DNA of 8,326 nt from an uncultured Eggerthellaceae bacterium (GTDB lineage: Bacteria > Actinomycetota > Coriobacteriia > Coriobacteriales > Eggerthellaceae): the NCBI GenBank assembly GCA_910577495.1, contig CAJTML010000094.1, positions 1-8,326 on the forward strand, in the 5' to 3' direction. The notes under the pieces were generated by a model. The model saw nothing but the letters and a program-made list of their open reading frames with translations, did not search any database and had not been told where the DNA came from. The translations under genes were made by a program, and so were the position numbers. Within the stretch, counting starts at the first letter, position 1. Each line of letters begins with the position of its first letter. Positions 1-5,373 of this stretch are shown one piece after another.

Positions 1-621
1 TATGAGGATGCTACCTGGCTCGTAACGATGGTGGAAAACCTGCTTTCAGTTACGCGCATTGACGAGGGCAGCGTGCGTATTGAGCAGCAGCCTGAGCTTG
101 CCAGCGAGGTCATTGGTGAGGCGCTCTCGCACGTGAACAGGCATGCTGCCAAGCATATCGTGCGTGTTGAGGTGGCCGATGATCTGCTGATGGCATCAAT
201 GGATGCGCGCCTTATTGTGCAGGTGCTCATTAACTTGGTGAACAATGCGGTTACGTATACGCCCGAGGGCAGCACGATTGTGGTCTCGGCGCAGCTGGCA
301 GACGATCCGACACGCGCCCCGCGCGTGCGTTTTGCGGTAACCGATGACGGGCCGGGATTAACTGCCACCACGGCTCCTGCGTCATCTGCGTCATCTGGCG
401 AAACTCTTCCCACCGGCGACATCAAGCGCGGCATGGGACTAGGCTTGCCGCTCTGCCAATCCATCGTGGCGGCGCACGGCAGTAAACTCATGAGCCGCGA
501 CGTGGATCCGCACGGTTGTGCCTTTTGGTTTGACCTGCCAGCGGTTTTAATTGATGCAACCGACATGCTGGATGCAGCTGAGGGTGAAGTGAGTGAAAGG
601 GGAGCGCATGTCTCAGCATGA
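1..621 (+). CDS. kdpD: Sensor histidine kinase KdpD, C-terminal part (5' end outside window)
   Basis: This is the 3' end of the membrane sensor kinase that detects potassium limitation or osmotic stress and phosphorylates KdpE. The open frame runs in from base 1 (206 codons visible), so an internal ATG at 28 is not the real start. The first visible residues (DATWLVTMVENLLSVTRI) are the second helix of the dimerization domain; the phosphorylated His lies upstream of the window. Next come the N box (NLVNNAVTYTP), the G1 box (DDGPGL) and the G2 box (GMGLGLPLC) of the ATPase domain. The sequence between G1 and G2, where KdpD normally has an F box and ATP lid of the IFDxFxxG type, is an Ala/Ser/Thr-rich linker with no Phe. 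The end overlaps kdpE by 14 nt, implying coupled translation. Assignment as KdpD rests on similarity in the kinase domain and the KdpE partner. Confidence 0.88.
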   Translation, partial: YEDATWLVTMVENLLSVTRIDEGSVRIEQQPELASEVIGEALSHVNRHAAKHIVRVEVADDLLMASMDARLIVQVLINLVNNAVTYTPEGSTIVVSAQLADDPTRAPRVRFAVTDDGPGLTATTAPASSASSGETLPTGDIKRGMGLGLPLCQSIVAAHGSKLMSRDVDPHGCAFWFDLPAVLIDATDMLDAAEGEVSERGAHVSA

Positions 622-1330
622 AACAGGCTACATTTTGGTTGTCGAAGACGACGCTGCCATTCGCAATCTTATTACCACGGCACTTGAGTTGCATGAGCTC
701 TCCTTTGATGTGGCGGAAAACGGCGCGCAAGCACTGCTGAAAGCGGTGTCTCATACGCCCGATGTAATCGTGCTTGACCTGGGACTTCCCGATATGGACG
801 GCGTGGAGATCATCAATAAAGTGCGCTCGTGGTCGCTCGTTCCCATTATCGTGGTGTCAGCGCGGCAAGAGGATACCGATAAGGTGGCGGCGCTTGATGC
901 TGGTGCTGATGACTATTTGACCAAGCCGTTTTCGGTGGATGAGTTCTTGGCGCGTATTCGCGTGGCGCTGCGCAGGTCACAGGTGGCGAATGCATCGGTG
1001 CAGACGAATGCGCCTGCTGAATCTTCGGTCTTCGAAAACGGTGGCTTGCACATTGACTATGCTGCGGGATGCGTGCTGGTTGACGGGCAAGAAATACACC
1101 TCACGCCCATTGAGTTTAAGCTGCTCTGTCTGCTTGCCCGCAACAGTGGCAAAGTGCTCACGCATACCTACATCTTGAAAGAAGTGTGGGGTCAAGCGCT
1201 CACCTCGGATTTGCCCTCGCTGCGCGTGTTTATGACCACGCTGCGCAAAAAGATTGAAGCCGACCCGGCACACCCGCGCTATATCCAGACGCATGTGGGC
1301 GTGGGGTATCGCATGATGCGCGTGGACTAG
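608..1330 (+). CDS. kdpE: Response regulator KdpE (OmpR/PhoB family)
   Basis: A 240-residue cytoplasmic DNA-binding response regulator, the partner of KdpD, expected to activate kdpFABC potassium-pump transcription. The receiver domain (about residues 7-123) has the acidic pair E13/D14-D15, the phospho-acceptor D57 in VLDLGLPDMDG, S84 and K106 in the TKPF motif. The C-terminal winged helix (about 140-240) starts with LTPIEFKLLCLL and ends with YIQTHVGVGYRMM, close to KdpE of E. coli. I chose the ATG at 608 because AAGGGGAG (597-604) sits just before it; an in-frame GTG at 593 would place this Shine-Dalgarno inside the gene. The gene overlaps kdpD by 14 nt and its TAG shares the palindrome CTAG with the stop of the convergent gene. 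No terminator follows. All phosphorelay residues are intact. Confidence 0.93.
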   Translation: MSQHETGYILVVEDDAAIRNLITTALELHELSFDVAENGAQALLKAVSHTPDVIVLDLGLPDMDGVEIINKVRSWSLVPIIVVSARQEDTDKVAALDAGADDYLTKPFSVDEFLARIRVALRRSQVANASVQTNAPAESSVFENGGLHIDYAAGCVLVDGQEIHLTPIEFKLLCLLARNSGKVLTHTYILKEVWGQALTSDLPSLRVFMTTLRKKIEADPAHPRYIQTHVGVGYRMMRVD

Positions 1331-2406
1331 CTGCTTGTGCTTTGGCCGTAAAGCTTCGGGTTTGCAGGCCCTAAAAGTGCCATCGTGGCAGGTCCGACGC
1401 GAAACACTTGTGCCTGATTGGCAAGCTCGGGGCTATCAAGTACCAAAAAGTCCTGGCGCACCAGTCCCAGTAAATCGGTTCGCGCACTTGAATAGGACAC
1501 ACGACAATGCTGAGCAGCCTGTTCAATGGTGATGTTGTACAGCGGGTTTTCTATCATCTTATTCACGATGAGCTTTTGACGCTCACTGAGCAAAGGTGAC
1601 GCGTTGACTTGTTCGCGTGCTGCCGCAATGCTTGCCTGGGTGGCGGCAATTTTGCGCTGGAGCCGGCGCAGTTCGTTGGCGTATATCAAGACGTTGCAGT
1701 ACGTGAATTCCGTTGCGTCAAATCCTTCGCCACAATTATGCGGATGAAGCGTGTGGTCGTGGCTCGGGATATCAAGGTTGTAGGCTTGATGCTGCCAAGC
1801 TGACAGCGCGGTAAAGATGGCCATGTTCGCCAAAAGACCCAAGTTACGCTTTTCGTAATAGATCTTCCTCAGCAAAAGCGACGTTGTCGCGTTGTGACTG
1901 GGGTAGGGGCGCAGCGCCACCATGAAGTACTTCGCCTGCAACTCCGCAATGATGGGGTTAAGCGTGCTGTCGTTTAAGATGTTGCAAATGGTTTGCTTGG
2001 TCTTTTCAGGGGTGTAGTAGTCCTTGTTGAGATACCCTTGCCGAGACTTTTCAATTTGCGGAAGCATGATGTCGCTTGCTTCGCTTGGGCTTGCACTCTG
2101 AAGCGCAGCGTTAAGCGCGTCCAGATGCTCAGGTGTAAGAGGTTCATCCAGTGTCGGGGTTGTCCTGAGGAACACCTCAATTAACTTGTGAAGCGCTTGT
2201 TCTTCGGGGGTGCGGTCGGGCCGTTGTGTGAGGTATCCATTGAGTCCTTCGTGAACGTCAATCTTGTAGCCATCTATGGCCAGCGTGGTGGCAAATTCGT
2301 TCAACAAAATGCCCAGTTTGCGTGACTCATGGAGGGACTGGAATGTTTGGTATTCAATCGTCTGTGAACTGCCCTGGGTCTTTAGGAGCACCAAGGCCTG
2401 TTCCAT
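1327..2406 (-). CDS. Fic-like protein with degenerate core motif and C-terminal winged helix (possibly the 3' part of a split gene)
   Basis: A 359-residue ORF. Fic proteins transfer AMP or other phosphate-containing groups to target proteins; this one probably cannot. Near the N-terminus, TLAIDGYKI (41-49) resembles the conserved SSAIEG helix of Fic proteins. At 166-179 the sequence RPYPSHNATTSLLL sits where HPFxDGNGRxxRLL is expected, but the catalytic His, the Asp-Gly, the Gly-Arg and the second Arg are all changed. DATEF (230-234) matches the DxTxF stretch after the Fic fold. Residues 273-325 (LLSERQKLIVNKM, then CRVSYSSARTDLLGL) form a winged helix of the type found at the end of many Fic proteins. 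There is no Shine-Dalgarno at a normal distance before the ATG, and the preceding ORF ends one base upstream, so this may be translated only by coupling or frameshift, or be the body of a broken gene. The family call is moderate; function is unknown. Confidence 0.6.
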   Translation of the reverse strand: MEQALVLLKTQGSSQTIEYQTFQSLHESRKLGILLNEFATTLAIDGYKIDVHEGLNGYLTQRPDRTPEEQALHKLIEVFLRTTPTLDEPLTPEHLDALNAALQSASPSEASDIMLPQIEKSRQGYLNKDYYTPEKTKQTICNILNDSTLNPIIAELQAKYFMVALRPYPSHNATTSLLLRKIYYEKRNLGLLANMAIFTALSAWQHQAYNLDIPSHDHTLHPHNCGEGFDATEFTYCNVLIYANELRRLQRKIAATQASIAAAREQVNASPLLSERQKLIVNKMIENPLYNITIEQAAQHCRVSYSSARTDLLGLVRQDFLVLDSPELANQAQVFRVGPATMALLGPANPKLYGQSTSS

Positions 2407-2407
2407 G

Positions 2408-2782
2408 TCATGGGGGGGTTATCCAGGCAACTTCTCCATCAGAAGTTGAGACGTACGGGCGAAACGGAAGGAGCACGCCCGCATGGCGGCGAAGCGCGGT
2501 GAGCGTTTTCCAGATTTGCTCTTTGTCTGCGCCTTCGGGAAGTTCGAACTGATCAAGGTCTTCCCAACTGATATACGTTTGGTTTGCTGCTTCCCACAGG
2601 AGTCGAAACTCGTTTGTTAATACAAACGGGAAGCCTGTTTGCTCGTCCGTAGACCCTCCCTCCAACGGCCGAATGAGGCGTGGCGCCTCATCGCAACAGC
2701 AGCTTGCGATACCAGGGATTATAGGAGGATTTCGCCTTGTCATGAGCCTAGAGGCATCCGTTTTCAAAATTTGAAACTCCAT
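2408..2782 (-). CDS. Small ORF, probable N-terminal part of the adjacent Fic-like protein
   Basis: A 124-residue ORF if it starts at the ATG at 2782, or 111 residues from the ATG at 2743; neither has a clear Shine-Dalgarno, so the start is uncertain. The C-terminal half (NEFRLLWEAANQTYISWEDL, then IWKTLTALRRHAGV) is the sort of sequence seen ahead of the Fic core in actinobacterial Fic proteins. It ends at TGA (2410-2408), one base before the ATG of the Fic-like ORF, immediately after a run of seven C on this strand (2418-2412). Removing one C joins the two frames into about 484 residues, reading smoothly from EVAWITP through HD into MEQALVLLKTQ. With the 2782 start its 5' end overlaps the -35 box of the divergent cytochrome operon. 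It may be a separate coupled gene, a phase-variable half-gene, or one piece of a pseudogene. Confidence 0.5.
   Translation of the reverse strand: MEFQILKTDASRLMTRRNPPIIPGIASCCCDEAPRLIRPLEGGSTDEQTGFPFVLTNEFRLLWEAANQTYISWEDLDQFELPEGADKEQIWKTLTALRRHAGVLLPFRPYVSTSDGEVAWITPP
2412..2418. repeat. Homopolymer G7 (C7 on the coding strand) at the split between the two Fic-like ORFs
   Basis: Seven identical bases lie two bases before the TGA of the upstream ORF on the minus strand. The reading around the stop is CCC CCA TGA C. Loss of one C, or a +1 ribosomal shift, would bypass the stop and enter the Fic-like frame. Confidence 0.75.
2673..2691. repeat. Perfect 8-bp inverted repeat with 3-nt loop inside coding sequence
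   Basis: ATGAGGCG-tgg-CGCCTCAT. It lies near the 5' end of the small minus-strand ORF and would form a stable hairpin in that mRNA. No T-run follows on either strand, so it is not an intrinsic terminator. Confidence 0.6.
2762..2776. promoter_or_regulatory. Palindrome TTTCAAAATTTGAAA upstream of the cytochrome promoter, possible operator
   Basis: Two perfect 7-nt half-sites (TTTCAAA and TTTGAAA) flank a single A. The site ends five bases before the -35 box of the cytochrome operon and lies between the two possible starts of the divergent Fic-like ORF. A regulator binding here could affect both directions, or its A/T-rich half could act as an UP-type element. It could also be a chance feature of AT-rich coding sequence. 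Confidence 0.35.
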
Positions 2783-2811
2783 TGACGCTGTTGTTCGCGC
2801 TTTTGTATAAA
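2782..2811 (+). promoter_or_regulatory. Sigma70-type promoter of the cytochrome-flavoprotein operon
   Basis: TTGACG (2782-2787), an 18-nt spacer and TATAAA (2806-2811) give a near-consensus housekeeping promoter. Transcription would start near 2818, leaving a leader of about 55 nt before the ATG at 2873. It is the only strong match seen between the divergent genes. Confidence 0.65.
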
Positions 2812-2872
2812 TTCGCCATCCGAGGTTTTGGATACGTAATTGACCAACCGACGAAGAGGGGAAAGGAGAAGG

Positions 2873-3508
2873 ATGGTGAAAGCTACGAAAGCAAAAGTGG
2901 CAAGTGTTGTTGTAGCCTCTATTGCCCTCGTTGCCTGTCTGGCGTTTTTTGGTTGCGCTCCACAAGAGCGTGATTTGTCGACAACGGGCGAGGATGCATC
3001 GTCTGCTGCATCAGGGGAAACGCAGGATGATGCTGCAACGCAAGGGGTTGCCTTTACGTGGACCGCTGAGAGCGATTGCGCTATGTGTCACGACAAAGAG
3101 GCGTCAAGTCAGCAAGATTCAGCTTGCACGGCTTCTCAGCATGCAAATGAGCCGTGTGTGACGTGTCACGCTGATGAAGCTGGATTGGCTTCAGCACACG
3201 AAGGCGCTCAGATGGGTGGCGAAGGCGCTGCAGCGCTCGTTAAGACCAAGGTTGACGATGCTGTGTGCCAGTCATGTCATGACCAGGCTGAGCTTGCAAC
3301 TAAGACCGCTGACAGCACGGTTCTTACTGACAGCGAAGGAACCGTTGTGAACCCGCACGAGTTGCCCGAGAACGAAGATCATGCGGCAACCGAATGCATT
3401 AGCTGCCACAAGATGCATTCCACGACAGACATCTCTAAGACGGCAACGCGTTACTGCAAGTCATGCCATCACACCGATGTTTACTCGTGCTACACCTGCC
3501 ACGCATAA
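2873..3508 (+). CDS. Six-heme c-type cytochrome, secreted lipoprotein, electron donor to the adjacent flavin reductase
   Basis: A 211-residue exported multiheme cytochrome. Six CXXCH motifs occur at 69-73, 95-99, 132-136, 175-179, 195-199 and 206-210; the last is followed by only one residue. Extra His residues (H90, H109, H162, H170, H182, H200) could serve as second axial ligands. The stretch HAATECISCHKMH resembles the cytochrome domain of flavocytochrome c fumarate reductases. The N-terminus has lysines, a hydrophobic run and two candidate lipobox cysteines: LVAC (C22, better consensus) and FFGC (C28, followed by the polar mature-like sequence). Residues 33-60 are a low-complexity Ser/Ala/acidic linker. 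The start is fixed by AAAGGAGAAGG just before the ATG at 2873. The gene is first in an operon with the flavoprotein 83 nt downstream, so it presumably passes electrons from the menaquinol pool, via an unseen membrane partner, to that enzyme. Confidence 0.85.
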   Translation: MVKATKAKVASVVVASIALVACLAFFGCAPQERDLSTTGEDASSAASGETQDDAATQGVAFTWTAESDCAMCHDKEASSQQDSACTASQHANEPCVTCHADEAGLASAHEGAQMGGEGAAALVKTKVDDAVCQSCHDQAELATKTADSTVLTDSEGTVVNPHELPENEDHAATECISCHKMHSTTDISKTATRYCKSCHHTDVYSCYTCHA

Positions 3509-3535
3509 AGGCGCTGGCAAAAACGATTGGCTACT

Positions 3536-3553
3536 ACGACTGGGGAAAGTCGT
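3536..3553 (+). other. Hairpin between the cytochrome and flavoprotein genes
   Basis: ACGACT-ggggaa-AGTCGT gives a 6-bp perfect stem in the 83-nt intercistronic gap. There is no T-run, so it is not a terminator; it could slow 3' decay or set the ratio of the two proteins. Confidence 0.4.
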
Positions 3554-3591
3554 TGGATAGCAGATATTCACCTGAGAAAGGGAGTGGAGAG

Positions 3592-4917
3592 ATGGAGAAG
3601 GAATTATCACGCCGTAGTTTCTTAGCAGGAGCTGGCCTGTTGGGTGCAACCATGGGCTTTGGCTTGGCAGGCTGCTCATCAGCTGAGCCTGCTGCATCTG
3701 CGGCAGGAGACGACACGCTTGCAACCACGGGCGAAGATGCAGCCCCTGGTATTGAGTGGGCTAAAGAAGCCGACGTCGTTGTTTTGGGCTATGGTGCTGC
3801 TGGTGCGGCAACCGCTATTGAGGCTGCTGACAATGGCGCATCGGTTCTCATTGTTGAAAAAGAGGCTTTGCCGGGCGGTTCAATGGCTCGCTGCGGTGGC
3901 GCTATCATGGGTGCTGGCACGCGTGTTCAAAAAGAGCTTGGCTACGAAGACGCTGCTGACGATATGTATGAGTGGATCATGACCTGCACCGACGGTGCTT
4001 GCCCGGACTATATTGCACGCACCTATGCTGACAACTGCGGCGCAAACGTAGACTGGCTTGAGGACCTGAGCAAAGAGCACACCGACCAAGATCTGTTCGA
4101 GTATGCGCGCGCTGCTGGTGGCACCGGTGCAACCAGTGGTTCTTCGGGTGGCGCAGGCTGCCTTGACGCAACCGGCTGCGACTACGAGAAGTTCGGCATT
4201 TCAAAGGAAACCGCATTGCCGCGTACGCACTGGGCAAAAGCTATTCCGGACAACACTGCAAATTCCGGTCCTGAGCTGTTCTTGCCGCTCTATGAGGCAA
4301 TCAATGATCGCGCTGACAAAATTGAGTCAGTGTTCGACACGAAGTTCGTTCGCTTCGTTATGGATGACGAAGGCGCTGTTATTGGCGTTGAGGTAGAAGG
4401 CGCAAACGGCACCGAGTACATCAAGGCTAACAAGGGCGTTATGCTGGCAACGGGTGGCTTCTGCGCTGGCGAAGAGATGCAGCAGAAGTTCGTTCCTGAG
4501 GCTGTTGGCAAGAAGTGCTACATGTCTGACGCATGTGTTGGCGAAGGCATCAAGGCTGCTATGGCCATTGGCGCTGACTTGACGCAGATGTCTTACTACT
4601 ATCCCATCGCGAAGGCTCAAGAGTACCACTACAACGTGCAGTACAACGATGTGTTCTATCACTGGGATATGGACGAAGAGGGCTACATGGAAGTCCCCGA
4701 GGACAACATGGCTGAGACCCACGGCGGCGTTGTTATCAACGACAAGGCACAAGTGCTTGACGTATGGGGCGAGGTTATCCCGAACCTGTATGCATCTGGC
4801 AACGACGTAGGAAGCAACATCTTCGGCAAGCCGGGCAACTATCCTGGTTGCGGATGCTATGTTTCATTCGCCGTATGCTTTGGCCGCATCGCTGGTGCAG
4901 AGATGGCAAAGGCATAA
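3592..4917 (+). CDS. Tat-exported FAD-dependent reductase (fumarate reductase/flavocytochrome c superfamily), substrate unknown
   Basis: A 441-residue flavoprotein predicted to reduce an organic electron acceptor outside the cytoplasmic membrane, using electrons from the preceding cytochrome. The N-terminus carries a twin-arginine signal (SRRSFLAGAG) ending in a perfect lipobox, LAGC with C28, so it is a Tat lipoprotein. The FAD Rossmann fold is at 61-103: G66-Y-G68-A-A-G71, E89 for the ribose, then the PGGSMARCGG segment. H377 in THGGVVI matches the C-terminal active-site histidine region of the family. The arginine expected near the C-terminus (ANRLGGNA in FccA) is absent; the sequence there is NIFGKPGNYPGCGC (409-422). 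Only 38 residues separate P338 from H377, where FccA has well over 100 including its proton-donor arginine. That short segment is very rich in Tyr. The start at 3592 follows AAAGGGAG and gives the correct signal. The substrate cannot be named. Confidence 0.87.
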   Translation: MEKELSRRSFLAGAGLLGATMGFGLAGCSSAEPAASAAGDDTLATTGEDAAPGIEWAKEADVVVLGYGAAGAATAIEAADNGASVLIVEKEALPGGSMARCGGAIMGAGTRVQKELGYEDAADDMYEWIMTCTDGACPDYIARTYADNCGANVDWLEDLSKEHTDQDLFEYARAAGGTGATSGSSGGAGCLDATGCDYEKFGISKETALPRTHWAKAIPDNTANSGPELFLPLYEAINDRADKIESVFDTKFVRFVMDDEGAVIGVEVEGANGTEYIKANKGVMLATGGFCAGEEMQQKFVPEAVGKKCYMSDACVGEGIKAAMAIGADLTQMSYYYPIAKAQEYHYNVQYNDVFYHWDMDEEGYMEVPEDNMAETHGGVVINDKAQVLDVWGEVIPNLYASGNDVGSNIFGKPGNYPGCGCYVSFAVCFGRIAGAEMAKA

Positions 4918-5007
4918 GCACATCTAAAAACCCTCCACCTTTTGGTTTACGCGCTGGCGTACAGAGAAACTCCCCTCCCTCCTCTTTGCGCCGGCGCCAC
5001 CTATTGA

Positions 5008-5062
5008 GGCTCCCTGATGAATCTGTCGTAAGACACGATTCCACAGGGGGTCTTTTTGTTTT
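5008..5062 (+). terminator. Intrinsic terminator of the cytochrome-flavoprotein operon
   Basis: GGCTCCCTG (5008-5016) pairs with CAGGGGGTC (5044-5052) with two G-U wobbles. The loop holds a second stem, AATC TGTC with GACA C GATT, capped by GTAA. TTTTTGTTTT (5053-5062) follows directly. This is a long two-part hairpin about 90 nt after the flavoprotein stop. Confidence 0.85.
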
Positions 5063-5067
5063 CTGAA

Positions 5068-5092
5068 GGGGGGGGCGAGGTGGGAGCAGGGG
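5068..5092 (+). other. G-rich tract with G-quadruplex potential
   Basis: A run of eight G (5068-5075) is followed by GGG (5082-5084) and GGGG (5089-5092). Splitting the G8 as GGG-GG-GGG gives four G-runs with loops of 2, 6 and 4 nt, the usual quadruplex pattern. It overlaps a competing hairpin, GCGAGGT (5075-5081) with ACCTCGC (5095-5101). Confidence 0.5.
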
Positions 5093-5207
5093 TAACCTCG
5101 CTGCGGCAGGTGCTTTGTTGTGGCATGTGCCTCTACGCCACGCGCCTTGGTTTGCGGCTCGTTTTATGGCCTATTGCATGTAACTCGTAGCCGAAAACAA
5201 GAAATGG

Positions 5208-5235
5208 CTCTGCAGCGTTAATAAAGCAGAGTTTT
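5208..5235 (+). terminator. Terminator-like hairpin CTCTGC/GCAGAG followed by TTTT
   Basis: CTCTGC (5208-5213) and GCAGAG (5226-5231) form a 6-bp stem with a 12-nt loop, followed by only four T. It is weak as an intrinsic terminator. Its right arm overlaps the left arm of the 15-nt inverted repeat at 5229, so the two structures exclude each other. Confidence 0.3.
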
Positions 5236-5373
5236 CCGAAGATCGCTGAAACTCAGCTTTGCAAGAGAAATACATCGCACACATCGCACCTGGTCAGCGG
5301 CTTGTGATCGAAAGAGAGTCGGTCGCGCTTTGCTAAAGCACAAGCCAGCACGCTGGAAATCTTCGGAAAACTC
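5229..5373. repeat. 145-bp element bounded by perfect 15-nt inverted repeats
   Basis: GAGTTTTCCGAAGAT at 5229-5243 is exactly repeated in inverse at 5359-5373. Inside are a hairpin GCTGA-aac-TCAGC (5245-5257) directly against the left arm, an inverted repeat GGCTTGTG/CACAAGCC (5299-5306 and 5339-5346), and a small hairpin GCTTT-gct-AAAGC (5327-5339). As RNA it folds naturally as a closing stem with two side branches. As DNA it resembles a miniature inverted-repeat element, though no target-site duplication is evident. Which it is cannot be told from one copy. Confidence 0.55.
5272..5289. repeat. Tandem duplication of ACATCGCAC
   Basis: Two perfect, directly adjacent copies of a 9-mer lie inside the inverted-repeat element. 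Confidence 0.7.

Noticed and set aside
593..607. GTG start for kdpE
   Set aside because: The Shine-Dalgarno lies after it and directly before the ATG at 608; receiver-domain length fits the latter.
4327..4752. 141-codon minus-strand ORF within the flavoprotein gene
   Set aside because: It is a shadow of a well-supported coding frame and shows no domain or start signal.
4764..5066. 100-codon plus-strand ORF running from the reductase end through the terminator
   Set aside because: It overlaps the conserved C-terminus in another frame and then reads through a strong intrinsic terminator.
5208..5373. tRNA gene or CRISPR repeat in the structured gap
   Set aside because: No cloverleaf with the invariant TTCGA loop could be drawn, and only two inverse copies exist, with no direct repeats and spacers.
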